The notes under the pieces: generated by a model
What the model was told of the DNA's origin: nothing
The model's database searches: none
The model's input: only the letters and a program-made list of their open reading frames with translations
Assembly: GCA_009760885.1 (NCBI GenBank)
Contig: CM019692.1
Coordinates: 60,030,426 to 60,094,425 of the forward strand
Direction: 5' to 3'
Length of the DNA stretch: 64,000 bases
DNA from: Achatina immaculata
Lineage: Eukaryota; Mollusca; Gastropoda; Stylommatophora; Achatinidae
In this document: positions 1 through 12,639 of the stretch, one piece after another
Layout of the letters: each line of letters begins with the position of its first letter
Position numbering within the stretch: the first letter of the stretch is position 1
Position numbers and translations under genes: made by a program

Positions 1-216
1 TCCATTCTGACACAGGTAACAGCCACTCACAAACACACTACAAGTGCTGGGCCGTCTCTTGGTGAAGTGGTATGCCTGCTGCAACAGGTAGCTAGCTGGA
101 CACAAAGACTAGTTTTAGGGCATATGCGTAATGATGCATCACTGGCAATGGCGAATAGTTTCCTGTGCTAGGAAAGATTTACAAAATATCTCTCGAAGAT
201 ACACACATACACACAT

Positions 217-575
217 ATGCCTTATCTCTCCTCTCAACCTTCTCTCTATAACATATTATGTTCTCTCTCACACATCGTATGTATGTTCTTTCTCTCGAAC
301 AGGTATTTTTTCAATTTTGCTCTCACTCACATATGCTTTTTCTCTCTCTCTCTCTTCTTTTCTCTTTTTCTTTCTATCACATATACATATATTTTCTCAT
401 TTTTTGCGTCACTCACACACATGTTTTCTCTGTCTCTTTCGCTCTCTCAAACACATGTGTTCTCTCTCTCTCCTCTCTTTTTCTTTAAATCACGCATAAC
501 ATATGTTCTCTCTCTCTCTCACACGCACATGTTCTCTGTCTCCTCTCTGTCTCATCTCTCTCTCTCTCTCTCTGG
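217..575. repeat. TC/CA-rich low-complexity tract
   Basis: The tract is pyrimidine-rich, with (TC)n runs punctuated by CACA and ACATATG-like words. ORFs across it encode only Ser/Leu/Phe/His-rich low-complexity peptides, so no gene is called. Confidence 0.85.
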
Positions 576-641
576 TCCTGGTGAATATGTCATCTGTCAC
601 AAACTATCCTCTTTGTTGTTGCCGTCTGATTATGCATAATA

Positions 642-788
642 ATCATTGCTAGAATCAGTCAGATCATTGCTAGAACCAGTCAGATCGTTGTTAGGGTCAG
701 TCAGTTCATTGCTAGAATCAGTCATATCATTGCTAGAATCAATCATATAATTGCTAGAATCTGTCAGATCATTGCTAGAACCAGTCAG
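642..788. repeat. 21-bp minisatellite, 7 units
   Basis: There are seven contiguous 21-bp units built on ATCATTGCTAGAATCAGTCAG. Units differ at a few positions, for example AATC/ACCAG and ATC/TTC at the unit start. No spacer lies between units. Confidence 0.9.
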
Positions 789-846
789 AAGAAGAGCTGC
801 TAAACAAAATGAATATCTTCAAGCTGCATAGACAGATCCCATCTAC

Positions 847-887
847 CTTCTTCTTCTTCTTCTTCTTCTTCTTCTTCTTCTTCTTCC
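847..887. repeat. (CTT)n microsatellite
   Basis: This is an uninterrupted CTT trinucleotide run of about 13 units. It could be the tail of a minus-strand retroelement, but no body was recognised next to it. Confidence 0.9.
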
Positions 888-1342
888 GCATTTTCAGTCT
901 ATATCTACAGTTCTGAAACCTGGATATATTTAGCTGGTACTTTTTTTCAGTTCCTACATGGAGCCGGAGAGCTTAACTTTGACGGTTTCACTGAGCCAGT
1001 AATTGCCTCTCAGTGTCTCATAGTTGGTGCAGTTCTGGAGGATATAGCCATATACACGTAGAAGAAAACGTTAAGACAATTTCCAGCCCTACATTTTGTA
1101 TACATCTTACTTCCGAGCCGGTCGTGATCTATTTGGAGATGGAAAATGATGACTTGTTCGTTTTGTTTAGCGTATGAAAGACATCATGTGGTGGTGTCTG
1201 TGTCTTTGTGTAGTTTTTTATCAATTTTTTTTTCTTATCTTCCTGATCCAGAACTATTCTTAAGACGATGTCCATTATTATCTAACATAAGTTTATCACG
1301 CTAAAGATAAGTGTACGGATATGAGGTTAGTGTCAATATTTT

Positions 1343-1487
1343 CTTTGGCCTGTCGGAGAAAGGACAGGATCACGTGGTCAACGTTTCTACAGCTGGATGA
1401 CTGGGACACCTCTAGTCGGAGTTGAACCACTGACCTTTCCTTCAGAGACGAGAGCACTAACCACTACGCCACCCTGACGCCTCTCTG
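1343..1487 (-). mobile_element. tRNA-derived SINE, minus strand
   Basis: Read on the minus strand, the sequence starts with a tRNA-like head. An A-box-like TGGCGTAGTGGTTAGTGCTC lies at about 1453-1471, and a B box GGTTCAACTCC at 1418-1428. These are the two internal RNA polymerase III promoter elements. The body that follows contains CCAGTCATCCAGCTGTAGAAA, which recurs nearly unchanged in the copy at 59225-59413, so this is a dispersed family and not a tRNA gene. The 3' end is not clearly defined. Confidence 0.75.
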
Positions 1488-2179
1488 TCCTCTGCTCTCT
1501 GATTCTTTTGTTGTGTGTTAAATCTCATTGCTTGTCTCTATTTAAGCTGCACTGTTCAAGGATATTGCCGGGAGTTCACAGCTCCTACATACAAGTTTCT
1601 GCAGACATACAGCTCATTTTCATAAAGTACCCCCCCCCTCCTTCCCCCCCCCCCTCCCACCTAGAGGTGCATATGCAAGTTTCCACCAAGTCTGCAATCA
1701 TCACAACTTCCACATCACTGCTTGTAAGCTCATGTGCACGCCTCCATGTGCCGCGGTTACGACAATATGCCTGGCTTTAATTTTCCGCTCTAATTGGGCA
1801 GAGAGAACTCGTGCTTGATTTATCAACTGTTAAACAACCAACCGTAATCGTAAAGGAGAATTATAAACAAGCGGCCACACACGTCAACACAAGGCATTCA
1901 CTGCTGAGATTAAAAGAACAAAAAAAAAAAAACTACTTTGATGGAGCTTTTCAAAGAACGAGCTACGGACGTGCTCAGTGTAAACGCGAACAGAATAAAT
2001 GTAAGATAAGCTGAGAGGGGAGAGAACTCGGGTTTTTCCTGTTTTATGATTTCTTCTTCTTCTATTATGCCCCCCCCCCCCTTAGGATTATTGTCGATTA
2101 TATTGTCTAAAATGGGCACTGACCCAAGATAGTTGTCGGCAACAGTGGTCGAGAGCGCTTCTTGATTTAAGACTAATGT

Positions 2180-2352
2180 CCAGTACATAGTGCACTAGTC
2201 TCTCATGGCGAAAGTCAGAGGTTCGAATCTGCGTCCCAGCCACCAAGCCACCCAGATGTGCAAATGGATATCTGAGCTCTTCTGGAGCTGAGAAAGGAAA
2301 GAAACAGCCAAGGGTGATGCTAACCACGCCACCATCTACTGTGCCGACATGT
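2180..2352 (+). mobile_element. tRNA-derived SINE, plus strand
   Basis: The tRNA-like head carries an A-box-like segment around 2188-2207 and a B box GGTTCGAATCT at 2220-2230. A body of about 110 bp follows. Its second half (about 2290-2350: GAAAGGAAAG, then CCACCATCTACTGTGCCGAC) matches the equivalent part of the minus-strand copy at 59225-59413. The two heads differ more than the bodies, as expected of SINE families that share a central domain. It ends near AATAAAAATAAGG. Confidence 0.7.
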
Positions 2353-3966
2353 TAATAAAAATAAGGACACTACATCTTCTATGCGCCTCCGTGGCACAGC
2401 AGAGCAGTTACACCTTGTTCTTACCGTTACAGGATCTAAAGCGCCTCTAGCCTCATTGTTGTGTATCATTCTAAGAATTAGCCAGTTAGTTAAGCCGGGC
2501 CTTTATATTATGTGTGCACTCCGGATACCTACATAAGTGCTTCGATCTCTTCAGCGTGTCTACTAGCGTGTAGCGACTGATATCACCGGCTCTGTGTTGA
2601 CAGACCCTCCTTCTCTGGTGTTCTTAACTAGGATTCTAACAAACATTTAATACCAGCGCTCAACACTTAACGGAATTTCCTAACCTGTTATTAATCTATT
2701 CCGGAAAAGCCAGGATTAAAAAAATTTTTTTATTGCTGTCGCCTCGGAAATGCGCTCTGGACACCCCCACCCCTGAGAGAATGGTGTGTAGATATTATCA
2801 ATTATCTACGCCTTTCATTTCCTTCCCTACCTGGGTGGTCTATCAGCTTTTTTTCCGGGTGAGTCTGCTCTGTAATAATAAGTACCGAGGACAAGAGAGA
2901 AAAGCTGGTGACACTTGGTACAAGTGGTTGGTGAGAGGGGGGGGGGAGGGTATGAATTTTGGATGGAATATAAAACCACTGAAGGATGTTTCGGGGTGGT
3001 CTTCATGTCCGTTTTGTGCGCAAGGTTTGTGTTCTCACAGGCTTTAGTCCTATATGGTTGTCTCTTGGTTGAATGAGTAAGAAGTGAGACGGCCGTGGCA
3101 GCAGTAAATCTTCTCATTCTGTGTTGCCGTCATTTGCGAATGTAAGCGAAGAGATAAGAAATAGGGGTTTTTTGTTTTTGTTTTGTTTTGTTTTTTTTTG
3201 GAAGGAGTCTCGAGAGGTTCAGAGATTCGGTGGAGATTGTGTGGCAATTATCTCACTCTGTGACGGTCTGGGGTTTCTTCTCTTCTATTGATATGGGGTG
3301 GAGGGGGGGATAGAAAGATTAGGAGGGGTTATTTTTGAGCGGACACAAGAATATGCGCTTTTGCGTGTGAAATTCAGGCTAGAAAGGGTGGACTAATTTC
3401 TTTTGTACAAATCAGATCTCGCACTAATTTTATTGGTGAGCTCCAAGATATACTGACCATCAGAGTAGGACTTAAATGGCAACATCTCTTAGCGTGCACC
3501 ATCACGAGAAACAAACCAGCGTAACAGAAAGTATACCCTTTCATAGGAACCAAATCCCATCACATAAAGTATTCCCCAGTGAACAGGAAGTATACCTCTA
3601 ACAGGAAGAATATCCCTTATATGACGCATATACGCTCTGTCTTACCAGAAACTGTTCTAATAAGGTTCTAGCGACTGTCAGGAAAAAAACGATCGGCGAA
3701 AGGCTGCCTCCGTTCTCGCTGGCTGGAAGGAAAGGTTTCTCCAGCTTAATCCACCACGGCAGCGATCAGATCGAATCTAGGAGCAGCTACGTCATGTAAT
3801 ATCAGCCGTAGATGCCTTCATCCTGAGCACGAATGCTTCAAGTTGGACACTTGTAAGGAAATAACAGAAATGTATCTTTTTTGTTTTTTTCCTGTTTACC
3901 AGTTTTGCTGATTTTCTTGACGCTTTTTTTTTCTTCTTCGCGAAATTCAGTTTTTGGGCTTACTAA

Positions 3967-4001
<35 letters not shown>

Positions 4002-4341
4002 AGTGAGTGAGTGGGGGTGGGGATGGGGAAACAAACTTCATGACTGAATATGAGAACATGATTGCATTTTCTAGGCTATGATAGTAAACCAGTTTCCCAA
4101 AGTGGCCGATAACTCTCCCGTGTGGGCGTTGGAAATGACCGGAAAGTAGGGTGGGGGGGGGGGAAATAAAGGGGGGGGGGAAGGGTCAATAGGGGAGCAG
4201 TAGATGAAAGAAAAGGGGGCAGTAGGGGGGTGAGGGGGAGGGGGGGTTGAGAGAAAACGAAGCAGTGGACGGGGGCCAGTAATACCTTCCTTCTTTTCAC
4301 TTTTCACCTTGATGGGGGTAAAGACGCCCCAAAAGGTAATC
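2353..4341. other. No gene recognised; homopolymer-rich spacer
   Basis: There are poly-T/G stretches (3165-3200), a tRNA A-box-like word near 2388-2412 without a convincing B box, a (GT)n run (3967-3998) and long G-runs at 4149-4245. Short ORFs on both strands have low-complexity, Pro-rich or otherwise unrecognisable translations. Confidence 0.6.
3967..3998. repeat. (GT)n microsatellite
   Basis: A GT dinucleotide run is followed by GAGTGAGTGAGT. Confidence 0.9.
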
Positions 4342-4521
4342 AGCGACCCATAGCTGCCAGCGTCAGGGTTAGCGACCCATAGCTGATATGCCAGCGTCAG
4401 GGTTAGCGACCCATAATTGATGTGCCAGCGTCAGAGTTAGCAACCCATAGCTGATATGCCAGCGTAAGGGTTAGCGACCCATAACTGATGTGCCAGCGTC
4501 AGGGTTAGCGACTGATAGCTG
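4342..4521. repeat. 34-bp minisatellite within retroelement copy A
   Basis: Units begin AGCGACCCATAGCTGATATG and then CCAGCGTCAGGGTT. Unit starts fall at 4371, 4405, 4439, 4473 and 4507, an exact 34-bp period. The first unit (4342) is 5 bp short. The same unit is present about twice at 57652-57735 in copy C. Confidence 0.9.
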
Positions 4522-4775
4522 ACCAAGACCCTGTCCCACCTCTCCCGCATAGCCTGACTAACGGGGCAGGGATCGCCATAACCCCCATAGTGGTGGAGCC
4601 TGCTAAAGAGGCATTGCATACCTCCTGCTTTTTAGCTGTACTCTGGGACTGACAAAGTAGCCACCATAACCCTCTCCCACGCCGATACGATGCTGTGCCT
4701 CAACATCTCTACAGCATCGGCTGCAAAGAACAACAGCTCGCAGTTACGGGGAGTTCGCACAAATGCAAGTTCACC
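4342..4775 (+). mobile_element. Dispersed retroelement, copy A
   Basis: This is a member of a three-copy family in this window (A here; B at 35656-36165 on the minus strand; C at 57650-58020 on the plus strand). From left to right it has a 34-bp tandem array, about 50 bp of unique sequence, then a body with landmarks CTAACGGGGCAGGGATCGCC, CTTTTTAGCTGTACTC and CAGCATCGGCTGCAAAGAAC. All three copies share these landmarks. In copies B and C the end after the CTCGCA/TTACAGGGAG region carries a simple-repeat tail, (AAG)n or (ACAAG)n. That polarity suggests the 3' end of a retroelement (SINE or truncated LINE), but no polymerase was recognised. Confidence 0.7.
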
Positions 4776-5160
4776 CTGATATGAAGAAAATTGTATTCCT
4801 ACATGAGTCTCATTCATCAAATTCAAAATTGAGAAAAAAAATGCAGTAGGTGAGTTATAAATGCACTCCCTATTTGCTAGCTACAATTTCTAGTTGTGTA
4901 ATGTATATCCTAGTTTAATAGGTCAGCCTACGAGCAGTACATGGGCGGGGAGGGGCTGTTGAGGTTGTGGCCTGGGAGAAATGGGGGCGGCAGACCGTGC
5001 AAGCATGAGAAACACTGCTGTGAACCATCAGTTTTAAGACTTTCCTTCCAGTTCGATTACACTGTAACCTTTTGTCTCCAAATCTGTGCATTAATTTCCA
5101 CTTCAGATTCGTGAAAAAAATTTCTGTGCTAATGAAAAAAACAACGTATTCCACTGTCAT
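4776..5160. other. No gene recognised
   Basis: This AT-rich unique sequence lies between copy A and the 40-bp array. Short minus-strand ORFs have no recognisable similarity. Confidence 0.55.
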
Positions 5161-5318
5161 TAAACAATAGTACTCTACAGATAATATAGAAATCAGAAAC
5201 TAAACAATAGTACTCTACAGCTAATATAGAATCAGGAACTAAACAATAGTACTGTACAGATAATATAGAAACCAGAAACTAAACAATAGTACTCTATAGC
5301 TAATATAGAAATCAGTAA
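5161..5318. repeat. 40-bp minisatellite, 4 units
   Basis: Units starting TAAACAATAGTACTCTACAG begin at 5161, 5201, 5240 and 5280, with scattered substitutions. Confidence 0.9.
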
Positions 5319-5608
5319 ATATACTACATTTCTTCTCAGAGATTGTGGAATCTGATTATAAATAAAACTGTTTGGATGAACCTGTTCTAAAAGGTAGGTA
5401 TCACATAAATGTGTACCTTTTCCTTCTTATTAAGAAGTAACTTAAAGTACACGATTAAATCCGTTGTTACTATATGTCAGATTTAAAAAAAACATGTTCT
5501 GTTTTGCACAAATCGAGGCCTAAGGTATGAAATAATTATCTAGAAAGTCTTGCAGCTAATAATCTACCCCAGTTTCAGTAGCTACTGGTAGGACTTTAGC
5601 ACTGAAAT

Positions 5609-6023
5609 ATTCATTCATTTGCATGTCCCGTGCGGAACTGTGCCTCCCTAACATCACTCCTGTAGGCCTCTCGGTTGTGAGCAAGATGGACTGCTGCTGA
5701 TGCATCCATGTGCAGATCATAACGATGTCTTACGGCCATCTTCGCCTTGGTTTTCCTCTCTTTCTTTTTCCTATTATGTACCCTTCCAAGACTGTCTTCT
5801 CTAGACTATCATGACGTTTAATGTGTCCAAAATATTTAAGTTTTCTCTCTTTAATCCTCTTTACTAGCCAGCCTTCTTGAATATTAAGTTCGTGTAGTAT
5901 GGATATATTTGTTCTTTTTGTGTCCATGATATCTGAAGAACTCTTCTGTAGCGTTTACATTCAAAGGCATTTATGTGTTTGTCAGCTGTTTTGTTAAGTG
6001 TCCAGGTCTGAAACATTACAATG
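5609..6023 (-). mobile_element. 5'-truncated LINE tail, family 1 copy 1
   Basis: The minus-strand translation, split between frames, carries the C-terminal part of a non-LTR reverse transcriptase. It reads through NKTADKHINAFECKRYRRVL, a SWTQKEQI-like segment, LVKRIKERKLKYFGHIKRHD and GKRKRGKPRRRW. This 'FGHI.R ... GKR.RGRPR..W' region follows the polymerase core in many animal LINEs. The protein ends close to a GACATGCAAATGAATGAA-type 3' end, so the simple TGAA repeat is the LINE's own tail. A homopolymeric C tract and frame breaks show the copy is dead. Sister copies lie at 7168, 15176, 39782, 50316 and 53228. Confidence 0.85.
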
Positions 6024-7167
6024 CTTCCCCCCCCCCCTTTTGAATAGTTCCACACTAAGCCCTATTTTACCACATGTTCTGTGACCCATGCATGTTTCTG
6101 CTAGTCCGTGTATTTTCTTTTTTTTACAGCAATCTTTGGTTATTTATTCGTAGTTTCGGCACTTCATTCTCCGCCAAGAGCCTTAAATCTCCTGTTCTCT
6201 CATTCATTCTATAGTTTTTACACTACGGCAAGCAATTAATCACCCTACCAACCCACCCCCACATCCACCCCCCCCCACAACGTATGTACGCACAGTGAAA
6301 AATTGCTGCGAAAAAAAAACAAAACTCTTCAGACCACTTCATCCATATTCTTTTCATTGCCTGCTCTCGGACTTACAGCTTCTAGTGTTCTTGAGGAGTC
6401 ACGCTTCGAAATCAAAGGATACGTGAAGGATTTCATCGCCACTAATGCACATTTTAAACTTAATTATTCCACACTTCAGTGGCATTATCCAGGGAGTTTT
6501 TAAACAGGTGCTGCGGTCAGACCGTGGGCTAATAGAATCTTAATATAGCAAACACCCAGTGACGGGAAAAGAAATGTGTTTTGAAGAAAATCCAGGACTG
6601 AAATTGGGAATGGAGAGAATTATAGGAGTGGACACAATGTTCGCATATAAAATCAGAAAATTTTAGAAAGGTAGCACGCAAAACTGCAATTCAGCAGACT
6701 GAAAAAAACATTGCAGATTCATCTGGATGGCATAAACTGTATCAGGCTACGCCTCACTAGTTGTTCTTAATGATACAGCACAACCGACTGGACAACAGCA
6801 CATAATTAGCACATAAGGCGAAGTCTTATGGCCGTGTACGAGTATTAATGTTCTGAGGCATGTTGGCGCTTGTTGCTTGTGGAGGTTGTTGTGTATGATT
6901 TTGTTTAGTGTGTTCCCTGCTTCTTACGGGCGACTGGTTTGTAGAAAGTGCTTTGTTCATGTTGCGTTAACACAGCCTGTCAACTCCGTATGAAGGACGA
7001 AGTTCTTGCATCTGCAAATCTAGCAGAGTTACAAGGGATGCAAGAAGATCTGCACGAGAGAACCATCCACTGCCATAGGAGTTTCTCCTTCCAGATTTTT
7101 AATTTCTATCTCCAGCTTCTCTCTCTCTCTCTCTTTGTTTTGTTTTTTTTTTTTTTTTGGACATATT
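6024..7167. other. No gene recognised
   Basis: This stretch holds poly-C and poly-T runs and short ORFs without recognisable motifs. A poly-T run at 7140-7159 abuts the next LINE fragment. Confidence 0.55.
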
Positions 7168-7365
7168 AAACGTCATGATAATTTAGAGAAGACCATCTTG
7201 GAAGGGTATATAATGGGAAAAAGAAGGAGAGGAAGACCAAGGGGAAGATGGCTGCAATAAATCGTTGATAATATGCAGATGCATCAGCAGCAGGGCATCT
7301 TGCTTACACACGATAAGCCTATAGGAGGGCTGTTAGAGAGGCAAGGGGCATGCAAATGACTGACT
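7168..7365 (+). mobile_element. 5'-truncated LINE tail, family 1 copy 2
   Basis: This plus-strand copy is cut to the last 200 bp. Translation by eye gives the end of the GHIKRHDNLEKT segment, then GKRRRGRPRGRW, then a region matching the 3' coding end of the other copies (GATGCATCAGCAGCAGGGCA). It finishes GGGCATGCAAATGACTGACTGACTG, a (TGAC)n tail where other copies have (TGAA)n. The junction upstream is a poly-T run. Confidence 0.85.
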
Positions 7366-8049
7366 GACTGATCTCCAGCTTTAATTTCTTTGTAATTTTC
7401 TACCTATGACTGCATTCTTGCCAGGATCAGCAAAGCAGAGCTGGCCAGGACCCCCCCCCCCCAAGCTCCTAGTAACATGCTCAGCCTGTGGCAGTGCTCG
7501 GGATGGTCTTGATGGCAGCAGACCCTGCCAAGAAGCTTGCTCTTTGGGTCCTCTCCCTGATTTCATTTAACCATCATAACCCGCCCGCAGTAAAACACGA
7601 CGCTTCTTCAGAAAAATCTTCGGAGTTCTGCTCGCATTTCCATGGAGATCAAACAACACCATATAACTTACAAGCTTTTCTCCAGCAATCCCTTGTACTA
7701 AGAGAAGAAGAAAAAAAAAAAGCTAAAGTTAATTTGTCTTTGAACAACAGAGAAGGGAGTTCTTCTCTTAACATTCATCCGGAGATTACAGGCCCCGCAG
7801 TTATTTCAGTACTCACAGATAAGAGGAGACAATTGTGATGGCAGATAATATCACTGCCAGGGCTGAGGTCACGTATATCATGCTGCTGCACAACAATGAC
7901 GACATGAAGAGGTAGATTAGGCTCATCACGAGTATCCTCAACAGGGAACTTTATCAGCGATGACGAGGGACCCAGCGACAGCTTTGACATGTGGGGAGAA
8001 AAAAAAAACAACACAGTCATGCTCTCTTAGATAAGCTGCTAGAAGAGGG
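7366..8049. other. No gene recognised
   Basis: The sequence is mixed, with a C-run at 7450-7462 and an A-run at 7709-7720. The ORF at 7488-7838 has no recognisable family features. Confidence 0.5.
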
Positions 8050-8497
8050 GTGTCTACACTAAGTTTAGTCATACGTTTACAAACAACAGCAACAACAACT
8101 ACGTTTAGTCATACGTTTACAAACAACAACAACTAAATTTAGTCATACGTTTACAAACAACAACTAAGTTTAGTCATACGTTTACAAACACCAACAACAA
8201 CTAATTTTAGTCGTATGTTTACAAACAACAACAACAACAACTAGGTTTAGTCATATGTTTACAAACAACAACTACTAAGTCTAGTCATACGTTTACAAAC
8301 ACCAACAACAACTAATTTTAGTCGTATGTTTACAAACAACAACAACAACAAAGTTTAGTCATACGTTTACAAACAACAACAACTAGGTTTAGTCATAAGT
8401 TTACAAACAACAACTACTAAGTTTAGTCATAAGTTTACAAACAACAACTACTAAGTCTAGTCATACGTTTACAAACAACAACAACTAAGTTTAGTTA
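8050..8497. repeat. ~35-40-bp minisatellite, about a dozen units
   Basis: The conserved core is GTTTAGTCATACGTTTACAA, separated by a variable (CAA)n linker of 2-6 units. Array length changes therefore come from both the unit and the embedded trinucleotide. An ACAACAACAACAA run also precedes the related dispersed repeat at 16515. Confidence 0.9.
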
Positions 8498-8695
8498 ATG
8501 ATGACTTGTATTATCTCATAATGAAACCTTGAGTGGAAGAGTATTTTCTTCTTTTCTCTCCTCCTCCTTTTCCTCCTCTTCCTCTTTCTCCTTCATACAT
8601 GTTCAGAAGTCAAGTTGGATAGCCTTGAAGAACAGAGACAGTTTGCTGTAGGCTGTCGACATCGCCATACAGCTTGATCTGGATTGCTGTTGGTG
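8498..8695. repeat. Dispersed ~190-bp repeat, copy 1
   Basis: The sequence runs from TGACTTGTATTAT through a (CTC/CTT) tract to CATACATGTTCAGAAGTCAA, GACAGTTTGCTGTAGGCTGT and CGCCATACAGCTTG. It matches 16515-16712 in the same orientation at high identity. No coding potential was seen, and the element type is unknown. Confidence 0.85.
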
Positions 8696-8984
8696 ATATG
8701 TGATGGTCCTGAGTTTCATATGTGCTTCTCATACGCACCACATCCTTCTAACAGATGCTGGGCTGTCATTTTTACAGAGCCATATGAGCACTTATCACTA
8801 CTTATCACACTTATCACTACTCATCATACTCATCACTCAGCATATTTCAGCTTGTTATTCATATGATATCACAGTATTTAAAGCATGGTAATCATGTGAG
8901 AAATATAAACGACATTTTTTAAAAGCATCTTCTAAGGACATCAGCGAAATCCAGTTTTTAAATGTAGATATCTTCGCTACAAGT

Positions 8985-9238
8985 CAAAGTATGAAGTTTG
9001 TCTTCAGGTTGAGAAAATTACAAGGCAAAGTCCACATGTAGAGAAAATAAAGGAGGCAAATTTTATAAAGTTAAGGAAATAATATAACAAAATTTACGTG
9101 TAGATGAATATGCAAGGCAAAATCCTTATGTAGAAGAAATTACAGGGCAAAGTCCATAAGTACAGGAAATTACAGGACAAAATCCATATGTAGAGGAAAA
9201 TACTGGATAAAAAGCATAATTAGAGGAAATTACGTGAT
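8985..9238. repeat. ~30-bp degenerate minisatellite
   Basis: Repeats of the form GAGGAAATTACAGGACAAAA followed by TCCATATGTA recur with variation across about eight units. Confidence 0.8.
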
Positions 9239-9239
9239 G

Positions 9240-9240
<1 letters not shown>

Positions 9241-9297
<57 letters not shown>

Positions 9298-9298
9298 A
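9241..9298. repeat. (TA)n(TG)n compound microsatellite
   Basis: A TA run passes directly into a TG run. Confidence 0.95.
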
Positions 9299-11420
<2,122 letters not shown>

Positions 11421-11574
11421 TTTCTTTCATAAATCCCAGAATCTTTATCGACAAACCCCATCGTAAACACCTGTTTGGGGGGGGGGGAATCTACATCTTC
11501 AAAGTACTTGTATACGTATTTTGTACTGTTCCGGCGCGTTTCATTATCGTTTATTATTTCAGTATCTCATACTT

Positions 11575-11800
11575 CTTACTGACTCAGAGTAGGGTTTGTT
11601 AATTTTTGAGTAAAGAGCGAGAACTCTCTGCCTTCCCTCTCCTCCCCCACTCAAACACACACCCACGTACACACACACACATACACAAATGAATAGAAAA
11701 ATACTAGGAAGGTAAAGTGCATGTTTTTTGCTTTTAATCTCGGACCTCCAGACACAATATATGACACACGGTGACTCCTTTGTAAGTAAATTCAAATTAC
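11575..11800 (-). mobile_element. Degenerate SINE 3' region
   Basis: On the plus strand, GTTAATTTTTGAGTAAAGAG and GAGAACTCTCTGCCTTCCCT match 16722-16770, and TTTGTAAGTAAATTCAAATT matches 16790-16805. The SINE at 16718-17020 has its tRNA head on the minus strand, so this would be a headless copy of the same family. A (CA)n stretch has expanded inside it. Confidence 0.5.
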
Positions 11801-11869
11801 CTAGTCTTAGTTAAACACATGGCATTCAAAAGTTAAAATCACATAAACCAAGTTAAGATTATTCAATTG

Positions 11870-12300
11870 AAATGTAATATCCACCCTCACTTATGCATGT
11901 AAAAGCTGGAAAACAACTAAAGAAATAGACAAGAAATTAGACTCCTTCGAAAACAAATGCCTCATGAAAATATTCGGTATAAAGTGGAACGAATTCAAGT
12001 GCAACGCAGAGATAAGACAGATGAGCAAACAACAACCTGTCTCATGGGTGATCAGATAAAGAAGATGGACATATGCCGGTCATGTGATGACAAGGAACAA
12101 CAATAAGACGATCCCCAAACAAGCTGTCAAGTGGAACACAATAGGCCGAAGAAAAATAAATCGACGACGTGAAACTCTAAAGAGAACATGGTTACGAGAG
12201 GCCAGTTCAGTGGGCATAGCATCCCTTGATGAGATTGAAAAACTCGCTGAAGACAATAAATCTTGGCGAACTATCTTTCGGGCCCTATGTGACGTTTAGC
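11870..12300 (+). mobile_element. 5'-truncated LINE tail, family 3 copy 1
   Basis: The plus-strand translation gives YACKSWKTTKEIDKKLDSFE, NKCLMKIFGIKW, RRWTYAGHVMTRN, RETLKRTWLREA and WRTIFRALCDV before a stop. This has the same architecture as the RT C-termini of family 1 but a clearly different sequence. An in-frame TAA at 12057-12059 breaks the reading frame. Related copies: 25050-25245 (plus) and 45665-45745 (minus), which share the LREA..GI / WRT.LRALCDV end and the GCACGGGA(G/A)GG 3' flank. Confidence 0.8.
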
Positions 12301-12354
12301 AGCACGGGAGGGTATGAGATGTAAGAAGTGAAACATTACAGATGCCAGTGTCGT

Positions 12355-12636
12355 GAACTACTAGAGATCCCCGTCCTAGGGAACAGATACCCCTCCAAGT
12401 GAAACACTAGAGATCCCCGTTCTAGGGAACAGATACCCCTCCAAGTGAAACACTAGAGATCCCCGTTCTAGGGAACAGATACCCCTCCAAGTGAAACACT
12501 ACAAATGCCTGTCCTAGTGAAATAGTACAGATGCCCGTCCTATTGAAACACTAGAGATAGTTTAGTAAAACACTACAGATGCCCGTGTAGCGAAATACTA
12601 CAGATGCCCGTCCTAGTGAAACACTGCACATGCACT
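12355..12636. repeat. 46-bp and ~26-bp related minisatellite
   Basis: Three 46-bp units start GAAACACTAGAGATCCCCGT (exact starts 12401 and 12447; the first is partial at about 12355). The array continues from 12493 as shorter units in which the GGGAACAGATACCCCTCC half is missing (GAAACACTACAAATGCCTGT...). One array therefore shows both the short unit and an extended unit. Confidence 0.85.
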
Positions 12637-12639
12637 TGA

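Noticed and set aside
1343..1487. Functional tRNA gene
   Set aside because: A and B boxes are present, but the cloverleaf stems do not pair and the body is shared with another dispersed copy, so SINE is the better call.
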